Assembly (NCBI RefSeq): GCF_000374465.1
Contig: NZ_KB894529.1
Span: 186,001-250,000, forward strand
Reading direction: 5' to 3'
Source: Ahrensia kielensis DSM 5890
Lineage (GTDB): Bacteria; Pseudomonadota; Alphaproteobacteria; Rhizobiales; Rhizobiaceae
Length of the DNA: 64,000 nt
The notes under the pieces are model-generated. The model was not told the origin of the DNA, did no database searches, and saw only the letters and a program-made list of their open reading frames with translations. Of this stretch, positions 1 through 10,473 are shown in pieces (the first letter of the stretch is position 1; each line of letters starts with the position of its first letter). The translations under genes were made by a program, and so were the position numbers.

Positions 1-1
1 A

Positions 2-619
2 GAACGTGTAGGACCGGACATTGACTGCATTGTTCCTCCAATGATTGGGCTGAGCGATGATGTTGATGGCATCAATAACAACAAAAGAGACGGCGCTCTG
101 GCTAAAACCATCGATAGTATGAAATCCAACGGTGCAACCGACCTTTCTATCGGTCTATCATGGGCAATGAACACCTTAACTCCGTGGGAACCTATGGGAG
201 GCGCGGGAGATTTTAACGACACTGAAAAAGTACTCGTTCTTATGACCGATGGTGATAATACTATTAACTTCCCTAACGATTATGCATATGGACACTCCCC
301 GCACGGATATGCAGTTGACGATCCATATGAGAAAGGCTGGGGACTTTCTGGCCCATCAAGTTCAGAAACTGCCAATAGTATGCTTGATGATGTTGCAAAA
401 GCCATGTGCACAAACATTAAGGGCATGGGAGTGCGTATTTATTTCATCTATTTTGGCTCAACACAATACAGTACGCGTGCTGGAAAACTAATGGACCATT
501 GTGCTTCATCAGCCCAAAGCGCCATTTGGGCTAAAGATGATAAAGATTTGGAAAAAGCATTCGAGAAGATAGGCAGTGACATCGGGCAACTTCGCCTTAC
601 CCATTATGGTAGCGAGTAA
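2..619 (+). CDS. TadG-like von Willebrand factor A domain protein (C-terminal part)
   Basis: The reading frame is open from the window edge, so only the C-terminal ~205 residues are present. It carries a VWA-like fold: a hydrophobic strand ending in VLVLMTDGDNT, resembling the DGxN metal-ion-site loop, and a later strand RIYFIYFG. The tail ends in a segment like IGSDIGQLRLTH, which recalls the C-terminus of TadG-type pilus assembly proteins, where an IG.I..LRL stretch closes the VWA domain. TadG-type proteins are anchored at the inner membrane and act with the Tad (Flp) pilus machinery. The N-terminal TM segment and TadE-like part would lie upstream, so the Tad link is inferred. A hairpin terminator follows 21 bp after the stop. 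Confidence 0.75.
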   Translation, partial: ERVGPDIDCIVPPMIGLSDDVDGINNNKRDGALAKTIDSMKSNGATDLSIGLSWAMNTLTPWEPMGGAGDFNDTEKVLVLMTDGDNTINFPNDYAYGHSPHGYAVDDPYEKGWGLSGPSSSETANSMLDDVAKAMCTNIKGMGVRIYFIYFGSTQYSTRAGKLMDHCASSAQSAIWAKDDKDLEKAFEKIGSDIGQLRLTHYGSE

Positions 620-640
620 ACTATAGCTCCCTAAACCAAT

Positions 641-677
641 ATCCTGGCTGAAAATTTCAGCCGGGATTTTTTTATTT
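641..677 (+). terminator. Rho-independent terminator after the VWA gene
   Basis: A near-perfect 13-bp stem (ATCCTGGCTGAAA pairing with TTTCAGCCGGGAT, one G-U pair) has a very tight loop. It is followed directly by a T-rich run at 667-677. Confidence 0.85.
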
Positions 678-712
678 TATTCTAAAATTATAGCATTCAA
701 CATCCCAGCATA

Positions 713-741
713 TTGACTCTGTGTGCATCAATTACTATGTG
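713..741 (+). promoter_or_regulatory. groES promoter (-35 TTGACT, -10 TATGTG)
   Basis: TTGACT at 713-718 and TATGTG at 736-741 are 17 nt apart. The CIRCE operator begins 3 nt after the -10 hexamer, so HrcA would sit over the transcription start. A heat-shock sigma (RpoH) could also read this promoter, but the sequence does not settle that. Confidence 0.65.
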
Positions 742-744
742 CAG

Positions 745-771
745 CTAGCACTCATCAAAGGTGAGTGCTAA
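745..771 (+). promoter_or_regulatory. CIRCE operator (HrcA binding site)
   Basis: CTAGCACTC, 9 nt, GAGTGCTAA: this matches the CIRCE consensus TTAGCACTC-N9-GAGTGCTAA with one mismatch in the left arm. It lies between the promoter and groES, the standard position for HrcA repression of chaperonin genes. Confidence 0.95.
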
Positions 772-815
772 TACGTTTTATGCGTTTTCAATCAACTTAT
801 TTTAAGGGTAAAATC

Positions 816-1112
816 ATGGCTGAGATGAATTTTCGTCCGCTGCACGACCGCGTAGTCGTTCGCCGCGTCGACTCAGAAGAGAAGACAGCAGGTGGCATCA
901 TCATTCCTGATACTGCTAAAGAAAAACCATCCGAAGGTGAAATCGTTGCTGTTGGCAATGGTGCGCGCGACGAAAGCGGCAAAGTCGTTGCACTTGACGT
1001 TAAAGTCGGTGATCGCGTTCTGTTCGGCAAATGGTCTGGCACAGAAGTTAAAGTAGGCGGCGAAGACCTTCTTATTATGAAGGAAAGCGACATCATGGGC
1101 GTTATTGGCTAA
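816..1112 (+). CDS. groES: Co-chaperonin GroES (10 kDa)
   Basis: This 98-aa protein is full length for the heptameric lid of the GroEL folding chamber. It begins [17 protein letters not shown] and has the mobile loop [21 protein letters not shown] that docks on GroEL, then [16 protein letters not shown] and the closing ESDIMGVI. The start at 816 is set by homology and by AAGGG 7 nt upstream; the frame is open further upstream but that extension would run into the CIRCE operator. It is the first gene of groES-groEL, with a 67-bp gap to groEL. Control by heat shock through HrcA is inferred from the CIRCE site. Confidence 0.97.
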   Translation: MAEMNFRPLHDRVVVRRVDSEEKTAGGIIIPDTAKEKPSEGEIVAVGNGARDESGKVVALDVKVGDRVLFGKWSGTEVKVGGEDLLIMKESDIMGVIG

Positions 1113-1140
1113 CCCCAATCACTTTCGTTTTTCACTTTAG

Positions 1141-2832
<1,692 letters not shown>

Positions 2833-2879
2833 TTGCCTTTGGCAGTTAACTCATAACGCTTCCACCTTGGAAACAAGAA

Positions 2880-2908
2880 AGCCTGCTGATTGATTTCAGC
2901 GGGCTTTT
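2880..2908 (+). terminator. Terminator after groEL
   Basis: A 10-bp stem (AGCCTGCTGA with TCAGCGGGCT, one G-U) and a 6-nt loop are followed by TTTT at 2905-2908. It lies 48 bp after the groEL stop. Confidence 0.8.
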
Positions 2909-2955
2909 ACATTTTGGGAAAACGATAAAATAGGCCTTGTCTGTAAAACATTATG

Positions 2956-3300
2956 TCATGCAAAGCTTCTAAGGACATGCGGCAAGTCTATGGGTTTAGA
3001 AAAGATAGGTGCCGCCGGCACTTTGTCATCTTCCAAGAAACGCGCGAGCTGACCTGTAACATAAGCAAATTTCACGCCTAATGTTGCCAGCTTACGGGCT
3101 ATAGGGACACTTGTTTTGTCTCCAAGATTATAATCAAGTAAAGCATAATCTGGCGTGTGGCTTTGCAGAATTTGTTCAGCCTCTTCGACCGAACGCGCAA
3201 CGCCAATAACATGATAACCTTCTTCAATAAGCGACTCTTCTAAGTCCATCGCTAGAAATACATCGTCTTCCACGATCAAAAAGTGTGTTTTTTTTTGCAT
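2956..3300 (-). CDS. Single-domain response regulator (receiver only)
   Basis: This 114-aa protein is a lone CheY-like receiver with no output domain. It has the acidic pair EDD at residues 11-13, the phosphoacceptor Asp56 in ALLDYNL, Thr82 in YVTGQ, and Lys102 in FSKP, so all phosphorylation residues are intact. Such proteins act as phosphate shuttles or sinks, or through protein contacts. The ATG at 3300 is preferred; a TTG at 3312 has a similarly placed GAAGGA and would add four residues. It lies between groEL and a PAS kinase on the other strand, but partnership with that kinase is only a guess. A weak EcfG-type promoter match lies upstream. Confidence 0.9.
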   Translation of the reverse strand: MQKKTHFLIVEDDVFLAMDLEESLIEEGYHVIGVARSVEEAEQILQSHTPDYALLDYNLGDKTSVPIARKLATLGVKFAYVTGQLARFLEDDKVPAAPIFSKPIDLPHVLRSFA

Positions 3301-3634
3301 ATTACTGACCAACCTTTTCCTTCGTGGCGTTATTATTCCAATAGTTAACCGCGAGAAGTCAAATTCGTTCCGTTGTGTTACACAATCGGCATTTTATGCT
3401 TAACCAGCGGTTAAGATGCAAACATCCGTCTTATTACAAGATAGACTTGCGGTGACGACTACATCTAGTAAGCAATTGAATTCATTTAGCTTGCACGATT
3501 AATTCAACTAAGACGCACTATTCGTAATCTAAGCCATCCATTTAAACGGAGGCAGCAATCATTGCGAAAGACAATCGGAATCTTAAGCATTTTATGAAAG
3601 CATATGTACTCAATTGAATTTTCAAGGCGGCACA
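3301..3634. other. Divergent intergenic region between two signalling genes
   Basis: These 334 bp separate the minus-strand response regulator from the plus-strand kinase. Apart from a weak GGAAC-N16-GGTT match on the minus strand (3347-3371), I see no RNA gene, strong inverted repeat or convincing small reading frame. Leaders and promoters for both genes must lie here. Confidence 0.6.
3347..3371 (-). promoter_or_regulatory. Possible general-stress (EcfG-type) promoter
   Basis: On the minus strand GGAAC (3371-3367) is followed after 16 nt by GGTT (3350-3347). The EcfG consensus in alphaproteobacteria is GGAAC-N16/17-CGTT, so one base differs. It lies about 45 bp before the response regulator start, a suitable distance. 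The match is short and could be chance. Confidence 0.3.
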
Positions 3635-5623
3635 ATGCAAAATAAAACAGCAATGCACGATTTATTTGCAACAGCTGAGTTAGAATTAGCGCAGAATTAT
3701 CGAAGTCTCATTGACGATTTAAATGTTGGAATCGCTATATATGGCTCGAACGGCCACCTGTTGTGCGTCAATCAAAGTTATTATGATCTGCATTGCATTA
3801 GTACGAACGATGTCACTATCGGAATGACTATGTTTGAAGTCATTGAGCAGACGGTGCAATCCAAAAAATTTGGAAATTATGACGCTTCCAAAGTTCATAA
3901 AATGGTTAAAGACACCTTTGAAAATGGTGAAGCATTTAGAATCGAACTACTCGATAAAAATGAGCGTAAGTTACGTATTTCACGGCATTTAAAGCCCAAT
4001 AAAATGGTCGTTGAAACCGTCGAACATTTGGCTGCAGACACAACCTTAAATAACTTCAGCCAAGACCCAAACCTCAAGCACGCACCAAGCCTGACAATGG
4101 AGGAACTGACGGCTGCACTGAACCGTACACCTGATGGGTTTGGACTTTACAGTCCAGATGGACAACTCTTAGCTTACAATAAAAATTATGTGACTTTAAA
4201 CCCTGATATTGCGCACGCGATTAGAATTGGCGCCCGCCATGCTGACATAATCGCTGCAGTCTATGATGGTGGAAAAGTCGAAATGAACGGTCAGACGCGC
4301 GAAGACTATTTAGCATATGCTAAAAAAGAGCGCCTCGAACCATCAGGTGCGACAGCTCATCGAAATGCAGATGGAAAATGGGTACGCTTTAGTGCGCATC
4401 GTCTCGATAATGGCTGCACAATCTTTAATGTCGCCGACATTACGCAGCTTAAACACCATGAACTCCTCACCCGCGATCTAAGCCAGCAAGCTGCAACGCA
4501 AGAAGTTCAACTTCACTATGCGCTTGCCAATATGTCTCAAGGTCTTGCCATGTATAACGAACGGCAAGAAGTTTTAGTCTGGAATGATCGATACATAAAA
4601 ATGACAGGCGTTGACCCTGCGATCATGAAAAAAGGCACACCGCGCATCGACATTCTGCGTAATTCGATTGAGCGCGGCCATTACTCGAAAGAAAAAGCAG
4701 CTGAAACGCTGAAACGTTATGAGGAAAACGGCTTCACCAGTAAAGAAAGTGTATATCTACATCACCTCGCAGATGGCCGCATTATTGAAGTACACAATCG
4801 GCCTGTCTCCAACAACTACACTATTGTTACCATGTCAGATGTAACGCAGCGCGAGCATGATACGGCACGACTTGCTAAATATACTCGAAACCTTGAACGC
4901 TCAAATGCAGAGCTACAAGATTTTGCCTATGTTGCATCACACGATCTGCAGGAGCCTTTACGGAAAATTGAAGCTTTCGGTGATCGTTTGGCCAAAAAAT
5001 ATGGCGATACACTGCCTGAAGATGGTTCGATGTATTTGAACCGCATGCAAAATGCATCATCACGCATGCGTCAGCTTATAAACGACCTACTAACTTATTC
5101 CCGCCTGACCAACAAAACACGGCCATTCAATCCAGTTGATCTAAATGACATCGTCAAAGGCGCTTTGTCAGACCTTCATGTGCGACTGGAAGAAACCAGC
5201 GGAAAGGTTGAAACGAAAGGTTTGGGAATAATTGATGGTGATGCAGTGCAGCTACGCCAATTGTTTCAAAACCTGATTAGCAATGCATTGAAGTTTCACA
5301 AGCCTGATGAAGCGCCCATTATTCATGTGAATGGTGAGGCCATTACCTTAGAAGACTCGTTCGGGCAGCCCATCGCTATTCATCGTATTAAAGTTTCCGA
5401 TAACGGTATCGGTTTTGATAGACGTTTCAAAGATCAGATTTTTGCAATCTTCAAGCGATTGCATGGACGAATGGAATATGAAGGAACAGGCATAGGGCTT
5501 TCAACGTGCCGAAAGATTGTTGACCAACATTTTGGAACAATTGAAGCCGACGGTGAAGAAGGCGTGGGTTCTACTTTCAGTATTGATATTCCTGTAAAAT
5601 ATGCTGGGGAGGATAATCAGTGA
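3635..5623 (+). CDS. Multi-PAS sensor histidine kinase (phytochrome-type HisKA)
   Basis: This 662-aa protein lacks clear membrane segments and is probably cytosolic. It has three PAS-like segments (about residues 15-115, 130-255 and 285-400; e.g. LNVGIAIYGSNGHLLCVN and NMSQGLAMYNERQEVLVWN). A HisKA dimerisation helix follows with phospho-His436 in YVASHDLQEPLRKI, the type common in phytochrome-like kinases. A complete ATPase follows: N box FQNLISNALKFH, G1 VSDNGIGFD, G2 GTGIGLSTCRK. No GAF-PHY chromophore module is present, so the input is probably a small ligand, redox or another PAS signal. The ATG at 3635 has AAGGCGG 4 nt upstream; an upstream TTG is less likely. Its stop overlaps the next gene by 4 nt (GTGA), implying coupled translation. 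Confidence 0.88.
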   Translation: MQNKTAMHDLFATAELELAQNYRSLIDDLNVGIAIYGSNGHLLCVNQSYYDLHCISTNDVTIGMTMFEVIEQTVQSKKFGNYDASKVHKMVKDTFENGEAFRIELLDKNERKLRISRHLKPNKMVVETVEHLAADTTLNNFSQDPNLKHAPSLTMEELTAALNRTPDGFGLYSPDGQLLAYNKNYVTLNPDIAHAIRIGARHADIIAAVYDGGKVEMNGQTREDYLAYAKKERLEPSGATAHRNADGKWVRFSAHRLDNGCTIFNVADITQLKHHELLTRDLSQQAATQEVQLHYALANMSQGLAMYNERQEVLVWNDRYIKMTGVDPAIMKKGTPRIDILRNSIERGHYSKEKAAETLKRYEENGFTSKESVYLHHLADGRIIEVHNRPVSNNYTIVTMSDVTQREHDTARLAKYTRNLERSNAELQDFAYVASHDLQEPLRKIEAFGDRLAKKYGDTLPEDGSMYLNRMQNASSRMRQLINDLLTYSRLTNKTRPFNPVDLNDIVKGALSDLHVRLEETSGKVETKGLGIIDGDAVQLRQLFQNLISNALKFHKPDEAPIIHVNGEAITLEDSFGQPIAIHRIKVSDNGIGFDRRFKDQIFAIFKRLHGRMEYEGTGIGLSTCRKIVDQHFGTIEADGEEGVGSTFSIDIPVKYAGEDNQ

Positions 5624-6072
5624 AGGAAGGCAGCTCAATCAGAATACTAATCGCCGACGATGATGCTGACGACCGCATGCTCATTGCTGATGCCTTTGAA
5701 GAAGCAAATCTTTCCAATCCGATCGACTTTGTTGTCGATGGGTTAGACTTGCTTGATTACTTGAATCGGCACGGCAAATATGAAGAACTCAAAGACCAAG
5801 ATTTACCTGGCATCATTCTGCTTGACCTGAACATGCCGCGCATGGATGGACGCGCTGCGCTTGCAGAAATCCGCAAAATTCCTGCGTTTCAAACCATTCC
5901 AATTGTCGCTCTGACCACATCTAAATCAGAAGAAGACATTTTGCAGGCTTATAATCTTGGGGTGAATTCATTTATCACCAAGCCAGTCACATTTGATGGC
6001 TTGGTTCATGTCGTGCGGCTTTTGAGCAAATATTGGATTGAGAACGTTCAGCTCCCCAAAACGCAGCAATAG
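5620..6072 (+). CDS. Rcp1-type response regulator
   Basis: This 150-aa receiver-only protein resembles the Rcp1 group paired with phytochrome-like kinases. It has acidic residues DDD at 13-15, phosphoacceptor Asp69 in ILLDLNMPRMDG, ALTTS near residue 100 and Lys121 in FITKPV. The GTG start at 5620 overlaps the kinase stop (GTGA) and has GGGGAGG 7 nt upstream, so it is very likely the cognate partner. With no output domain, it must pass its phosphate on or act by binding. The short insertion between the second and third beta-strands (DYLNRHGKYEELKDQDLPG) is typical of this group. Confidence 0.9.
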   Translation: MKEGSSIRILIADDDADDRMLIADAFEEANLSNPIDFVVDGLDLLDYLNRHGKYEELKDQDLPGIILLDLNMPRMDGRAALAEIRKIPAFQTIPIVALTTSKSEEDILQAYNLGVNSFITKPVTFDGLVHVVRLLSKYWIENVQLPKTQQ

Positions 6073-6078
6073 CGATTA

Positions 6079-6279
6079 TCACTTATGATCGATAATGACC
6101 TCAGAGCCTTCTTTCTGTGCTTTGTGAATTGCCCATGCGCCGAAAATGGATCCCGTAATCGCTGCTAATACGGCTGCTCCAATCGCTGCCAATCCGACCC
6201 AAACCAAAATCGGCACAGCAACCACAGCAAGTGCGATTGCAAGTCCAAATCTCAAAAATGATTTTAAAGTGTCCATCAT
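6079..6279 (-). CDS. Small membrane protein of unknown function
   Basis: This 66-aa protein begins with two Met codons and a basic, amphipathic start (MMDTLKSFLRFG). Two hydrophobic helices follow, about residues 10-32 and 33-53, the second rich in Gly and Ala (AIGAAVLAAITGSIFGAWAI), then a charged tail. AAAGGA lies 4-7 nt before the two possible starts, supporting translation. It converges on the response regulator gene with a 6-bp gap. I do not recognise the family; the shape suggests a small inner-membrane or stress peptide. Confidence 0.6.
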   Translation of the reverse strand: MMDTLKSFLRFGLAIALAVVAVPILVWVGLAAIGAAVLAAITGSIFGAWAIHKAQKEGSEVIIDHK

Positions 6280-6447
6280 AATTCCTTTCGTTCTTTATAG
6301 ATGGGAAACGAAAGTGTGGCGCGCAACGGCGTTGAAATTACAAATTAGTAAGGTGCCGTCGAAGCCTAAGGGCAACTTGCTGTCATTGCATTGAAATTCA
6401 ATTGCTATAAGAGAAGGAAAATACATCCATCTACATACGGAAAACTC

Positions 6448-8121
6448 ATGCTAAAGCCCACTTTGGCTGCCTTCGCTTCAAGGTTTAAATCAAACAAAGC
6501 GACGCAGACCAGACTTGTCGATTTCACACCATCTGTCATCAGAACCGAATTGCTTTCAGGCCTAACGGTTGCGCTTGCACTTGTGCCAGAGGCCGTTGCC
6601 TTTGCATTTGTTGCTGGCGTTCACCCGCTGGTTGGCTTGTATGCTGCCTTTATCGTTGGTCTAATCACCGCCATTATGGGCGGCAGGCCTGGTATGATTT
6701 CCGGCGCAACAGGCGCGCTGGCAGTTGTAATGGTTGCGCTCGTTGCGCAGCACGGCGTCGAATATCTTTTTGCAACTGTCATATTGATGGGCATTTTACA
6801 AATTCTAGCCGGTGTTTTTCACTTGGGTAAATTTATCCGGCTTGTCCCGCATCCGGTCATGCTCGGATTTGTGAACGGGTTGGCGATTGTTATTTTCCTA
6901 GCTCAATTATCACAGTTCAAAGTGCCCGGCACGGCAGAAGCAAGCGAAGGTCTTTTTAGTGGTCAGTGGCTCAGCGGCCTTCCGCTTTTCCTCATGCTCG
7001 CTCTTATTGGCCTAACAATGGCTATCATTTGGATTATGCCGCGCATAACCAATGCTTTCCCAGCTCCGCTGGCAGGTATCGGTATCGTTGCTGCGATTGT
7101 AATCATTTTTGGAATGGACGTGCCACGCGTTGGCGATCTGGCATCGATTGAAGGTGGCTTGCCGCCATTCCACATTCCCTTTGATCTAGCCGGAACTGGC
7201 GCGACAGGACTTTACGATAGTGTATTAGCGCCGCTTACACTCGAAACGCTCTATATCATTTTGCCCTATGCCGTCATTCTTGCCGCCATTGGCCTTATCG
7301 AAAGCCTTTTGACACTCAACCTTGTTGGTGAAATCACCGGACAACGCGGTGGCGCTTCAAAAGAATGCGTTGCTCAAGGTGTTGCAAATACCGTGACCGG
7401 TTTCTTCGGCGGTATGGGCGGCTGTGCGATGATCGGCCAATCAATGATCAATGTTAAATCGGGTGGTAGAACACGGCTCTCTGGCGCATCTGCTGCCTTG
7501 TTCCTCTTGGCATTTATTCTTGTTGGATCTTCATTGATCGAACAAATTCCGCTCGCAGCACTTGTCGGCGTTATGTTCATGGTTGTCATCGGCACATTTG
7601 CATGGAACTCACTGCGTATCATGGGCAAAATTCCGCTCATGGATGCGTTTGTTATCGTGCTTGTTACCGTTGTCACAGTCATGACCGACCTTGCAATCGC
7701 AGTGGTTGTGGGTGTGATTGTCTCTGCGCTTGCTTACTCTTGGCAAAATGCGACCCGTATCTGGGCAAAATCAAGCATGTCACCGGAAGGCGCTAAGATT
7801 TACGGCATTGAAGGGCCGTTGTTCTTCGGTTCCACAGACGGGTTTGCTGAAATTTTTGACCCGCAGAATGACCCTGAAGTTGTGATTGTGGATTTCATGA
7901 ATTCGCGCGTCGTTGACCAATCAGCGCTTCAAGCACTTGAAGATTTAGCAAAACGCTATGAGGCCGAAGGCAAGACATTGCAATTGCGCCACCTATCGCG
8001 TGACTGTCATCAGTTGCTTAATCGCGCTGGCCAATTGATTGTTGATGCTGACGACGATCCTGAATATGAGATCGCCGTGGATTATGGTGTTCGCACCGGT
8101 ACATTTGGCGGCGGGCATTAG
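6448..8121 (+). CDS. SulP-family inorganic anion transporter with STAS domain
   Basis: This 557-aa membrane protein belongs to the SulP/SLC26 family, which carries sulfate, bicarbonate or similar anions. The signature region [19 protein letters not shown] and the following GLYAAFIVG are present, with [16 protein letters not shown] after. About 10-14 hydrophobic segments follow, with a cytoplasmic C-terminal STAS domain (about residues 440-540; [20 protein letters not shown]). The ATG at 6448 gives the usual N-terminus; the TTG-initiated extension to 6391 lacks support. It is a single gene ending in a strong terminator shared with convergent hisG. Whether the substrate is sulfate or bicarbonate cannot be read from sequence. 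Confidence 0.93.
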   Translation: MLKPTLAAFASRFKSNKATQTRLVDFTPSVIRTELLSGLTVALALVPEAVAFAFVAGVHPLVGLYAAFIVGLITAIMGGRPGMISGATGALAVVMVALVAQHGVEYLFATVILMGILQILAGVFHLGKFIRLVPHPVMLGFVNGLAIVIFLAQLSQFKVPGTAEASEGLFSGQWLSGLPLFLMLALIGLTMAIIWIMPRITNAFPAPLAGIGIVAAIVIIFGMDVPRVGDLASIEGGLPPFHIPFDLAGTGATGLYDSVLAPLTLETLYIILPYAVILAAIGLIESLLTLNLVGEITGQRGGASKECVAQGVANTVTGFFGGMGGCAMIGQSMINVKSGGRTRLSGASAALFLLAFILVGSSLIEQIPLAALVGVMFMVVIGTFAWNSLRIMGKIPLMDAFVIVLVTVVTVMTDLAIAVVVGVIVSALAYSWQNATRIWAKSSMSPEGAKIYGIEGPLFFGSTDGFAEIFDPQNDPEVVIVDFMNSRVVDQSALQALEDLAKRYEAEGKTLQLRHLSRDCHQLLNRAGQLIVDADDDPEYEIAVDYGVRTGTFGGGH

Positions 8122-8147
8122 CACCGCCCCCTTTTGGCTAAAGCTAG

Positions 8148-8175
8148 AAAGCCCCCGCATTAACGGGGGCTTTTT
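8148..8175. terminator. Bidirectional terminator between the SulP gene and hisG
   Basis: AAAGCCCCCG pairs with CGGGGGCTTT around a 6-nt loop, with T-runs on both strands. It serves the SulP gene on the plus strand and the his operon on the minus strand, and overlaps the hisG stop by 2 bp. Confidence 0.9.
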
Positions 8176-8860
8176 ATTTACGTGCTGATAGCTTTTGAGC
8201 CAGCTCAAGAACAAGCGGATTTTCTGCGCTCTTTTTGCCCGCAAACAAGCATGCTTCAGACGCCAAAATCACACCATCGTCCAGCACTCGCAGCGCGTTC
8301 GCACGCAATGTCGATCCTGTCGAGGTTATATCAACGATGATATCCGCTTGTCCCGCAGCTGGAGCACCTTCTGTGGCACCAAGGCTCTCGATAATACGGT
8401 AAAGCTGAATGCCGTGCTGATTGGAGAAAAATTGCTGCGTAAGCTGCCAATATTTTGTCGCGATGCGCAAACGGCGACCGTGCAGCGCCCTGAAACCAGC
8501 CGCCACCTCGCCCAAGTCACCCATTGTGTGAACGTCAAACCAGCTATCTGGCACGGCAACAATCACATCTGCTGCGCCAAAGCCAAGCTTTGCTAAAAGC
8601 TTCATAGAATTATAGCTATCGGGAATATTTTCGCGCACAAGGTCTTCGCCTGTTACGCCTGCCTCAACATTGCCGGCTGCTACTTCGCGTGCGATTTCAG
8701 AGGCAGACAAATAGGCGATTTCAATATCATCGCGGCCTTCAATTGTTGCGCGGTATGAGCGCGGGTCTGCTGGCGGCAGCACATTTAAGCCGATTGAGCT
8801 TAAACATTCGATGGCGTTTTCTTTCAAACGTCCCTTCGATGGCAATGCGAGTGTGATCAT
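8174..8860 (-). CDS. hisG: ATP phosphoribosyltransferase, catalytic subunit (short form)
   Basis: This 228-aa enzyme joins ATP and PRPP, the first step of histidine biosynthesis. It begins [18 protein letters not shown] and contains the PRPP-binding [19 protein letters not shown]. It lacks the C-terminal ACT-like regulatory domain of long HisG, so it is the short form that needs HisZ, encoded just upstream. The ATG at 8860 overlaps the hisZ stop (ATGA) and has GGAGG 8 nt upstream; the longer open frame is not used. Last gene of hisS-hisZ-hisG; cytoplasmic. Confidence 0.97.
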   Translation of the reverse strand: MITLALPSKGRLKENAIECLSSIGLNVLPPADPRSYRATIEGRDDIEIAYLSASEIAREVAAGNVEAGVTGEDLVRENIPDSYNSMKLLAKLGFGAADVIVAVPDSWFDVHTMGDLGEVAAGFRALHGRRLRIATKYWQLTQQFFSNQHGIQLYRIIESLGATEGAPAAGQADIIVDITSTGSTLRANALRVLDDGVILASEACLFAGKKSAENPLVLELAQKLSARK

Positions 8861-9969
8861 GCGCTTGCCTCCGCAATTCGGTCCAGCCAAATGGAAAATC
8901 CAACGCCCGGTGTTGCTTTTTCTGCGCCCAGCAATGGAAGCAAACGGTCGTAGCGGCCGCCGCCCACCAACACGTCGCCGCTACGCGAGCGAAGCTCATA
9001 AACAAGCCCCGTATAATAATCGAGCCTGCGCCCAAAAGAGGCGTTGTAAATGATAGCGCTAAGATCAAGACCAGCGGCGATAAGCGACTTATTACGCTCC
9101 TCAAAAACCGCAATTGCTGGCGCTAGGTCGATCTTGTTGTCTTTTTCAAAGCCGCGCAGCACAGCAACAGATTGATCAAGCGGCACAGAAATTGACAGGA
9201 ATTTGCGCAATATATCCAGCTTTGCTTCTTCCGGCACCAATTGGCTTTGTGCGAACTTTGCCTGCAAGCGTTTTGCGACTTCTGCCGGTGTGCGCCCGCC
9301 AGCATTGCTCAAGCTGGCTGCGTCCATAGCAGTTGTAATCAGTTCTTCTAGCTTGGCGCTGTCGCCGCTTTGAGCAGCCTGTAAAATCGACTCTGGCAAA
9401 TCTGGCATTGTGATCGGATGCGCAAGACGGTCGAGCGTTGCCTCAAGTGTGGCATCATGGCCAAAGGCGTGCGCAAGACGCAAACGCCAACCGGACGGCA
9501 AGCCGAGCGCAGCCAATACCTGATCAAAGACCGCTTGATCGCCAATTATGATTTCGCATTTATCAGCACGAACACCCAAATCGCTTACACATGCCAGCGC
9601 ATCTGCAACGGACCGCGCATCGGCTGCATTGGTATCGGTCTCGCCTATATCTTCAATGCCTGCCTGCAAAAATTCAGATGGGCCCGCATCGCGCTGTCTG
9701 AACGCTGTGCCGACATAGCCATAACGACCCGATGGTGCACCGCCCTCAATATGCTGCAGGCAAACGGGAATGGTAAATTCTGGGCGCAAACACATTGCGC
9801 GACCATTTTGGTTTTGCGTCAAGAATATCCGTCTGCGCAATTCCTCACCAGCCGTATCAAGAAACGGCTCTGCGGGTTGCAGCACCGGCACATCAATGCG
9901 CACAGCATTGCGGTCGGCAAGTATCGCCTCAATGTCGGCGCGTGCGGAGAATGATCTAAGGGTGGTCAC
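8857..9969 (-). CDS. hisZ: ATP phosphoribosyltransferase regulatory subunit
   Basis: This 370-aa HisRS paralogue does not charge tRNA; it forms a hetero-octamer with short HisG and gives it activity and histidine feedback. It has class II synthetase-like motifs: [46 protein letters not shown] and [14 protein letters not shown]. It lacks the HisRS anticodon-binding domain. The start is GTG at 9969, which overlaps by 4 nt (GTGA) the stop of a short upstream frame that looks like a DUF559 remnant. Its stop overlaps hisG (ATGA). The distance to hisS has been enlarged by the insertion at 9966-10616. Confidence 0.95.
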   Translation of the reverse strand: MTTLRSFSARADIEAILADRNAVRIDVPVLQPAEPFLDTAGEELRRRIFLTQNQNGRAMCLRPEFTIPVCLQHIEGGAPSGRYGYVGTAFRQRDAGPSEFLQAGIEDIGETDTNAADARSVADALACVSDLGVRADKCEIIIGDQAVFDQVLAALGLPSGWRLRLAHAFGHDATLEATLDRLAHPITMPDLPESILQAAQSGDSAKLEELITTAMDAASLSNAGGRTPAEVAKRLQAKFAQSQLVPEEAKLDILRKFLSISVPLDQSVAVLRGFEKDNKIDLAPAIAVFEERNKSLIAAGLDLSAIIYNASFGRRLDYYTGLVYELRSRSGDVLVGGGRYDRLLPLLGAEKATPGVGFSIWLDRIAEASA

Positions 9970-10124
9970 TTTATTTGGCCAAGTTCATGCAAAAGCGTTT
10001 CAACACATCCATTTAGATTATCGGATAGCTCACCCGTATTAATGCGAGAAATCTGATAACCTAATTGTGTGAGGGCCTTATCGCGTTTTGCATCATTTGC
10101 CAAATGCTTAGGTGTTTTTGCTGC
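9966..10124 (-). pseudogene. Possible remnant of a second DUF559-like C-terminus
   Basis: An open frame of 52 codons with no usual start codon runs from an upstream TAG to a TGA that overlaps the hisZ GTG. It reads KHLANDAKRDKALTQLGY and then ISRINTGELSDNL and ETLLHELG. This parallels the end of the neighbouring DUF559 protein (DKQRDEKLKEQGY, IIRDLKN, AVSELG) in order and spacing, so it looks like a duplicated C-terminal piece. The resemblance was judged by eye and is only moderate. The frame might still be translated by read-through or reinitiation to couple to hisZ. Confidence 0.5.
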
Positions 10125-10469
10125 CTAATTCCGATACGGCAATAATATGCTGACACACATTTTTTAGATCGCGGATAATATCGTCATTCCAAAAACGCAG
10201 CACAATATAGCCTTGCTCTTTCAATTTCTCATCACGTTGCTTGTCATAAACATTGTCTGCGTGCTGGCTTCCATCAACTTCTACAATAAGCTTCTTTTCG
10301 ATACAGACAAAATCAACGATATAGCTGGCGATGGGCACTTGCCTGCGAAACTTAAGCTTGTTTAAACCACGATTACGGAGTTCTGCCACAACACAGCTTC
10401 CGCATCGGTGGATTCATGACGCATATTGCGCGCATAACGTCTAAGCCTTGGCGTCTCATCATCCCGCAT
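10108..10469 (-). pseudogene. Frameshifted DUF559-family (Vsr/restriction-endonuclease-like) gene
   Basis: The C-terminal 91 residues show the DUF559 core: LRNRGLNKLKFRRQVPIASY, then IVDFVCIEKKLIVEVDGSQH with the acidic residues of the PD-(D/E)xK-like fold, and a QGYIVLRFWNDDI end. The expected N-terminus (RRYARNMRHESTDAEAVLWQ) lies directly upstream in another frame, starting at ATG 10469. The frames meet at 10381-10382, where one missing base (CAG AA- CTC instead of CAG AAN CTC) breaks the gene. Restoring it gives about 121 aa, normal for the family. The ATG has GAGGGTGAA before it, and GAGGG is the end of the adjacent repeat. A sequencing error is the main alternative. Confidence 0.8.
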
Positions 10470-10473
10470 TTCA

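Noticed and set aside
7374-7682. 102-aa minus-strand frame inside the SulP gene
   Set aside because: It is a shadow of the membrane-protein gene with no start signal or homology.
9418-9954. 178-aa plus-strand frame inside hisZ
   Set aside because: hisZ is clearly coding on the minus strand; this frame shows no recognisable domain and no ribosome site.
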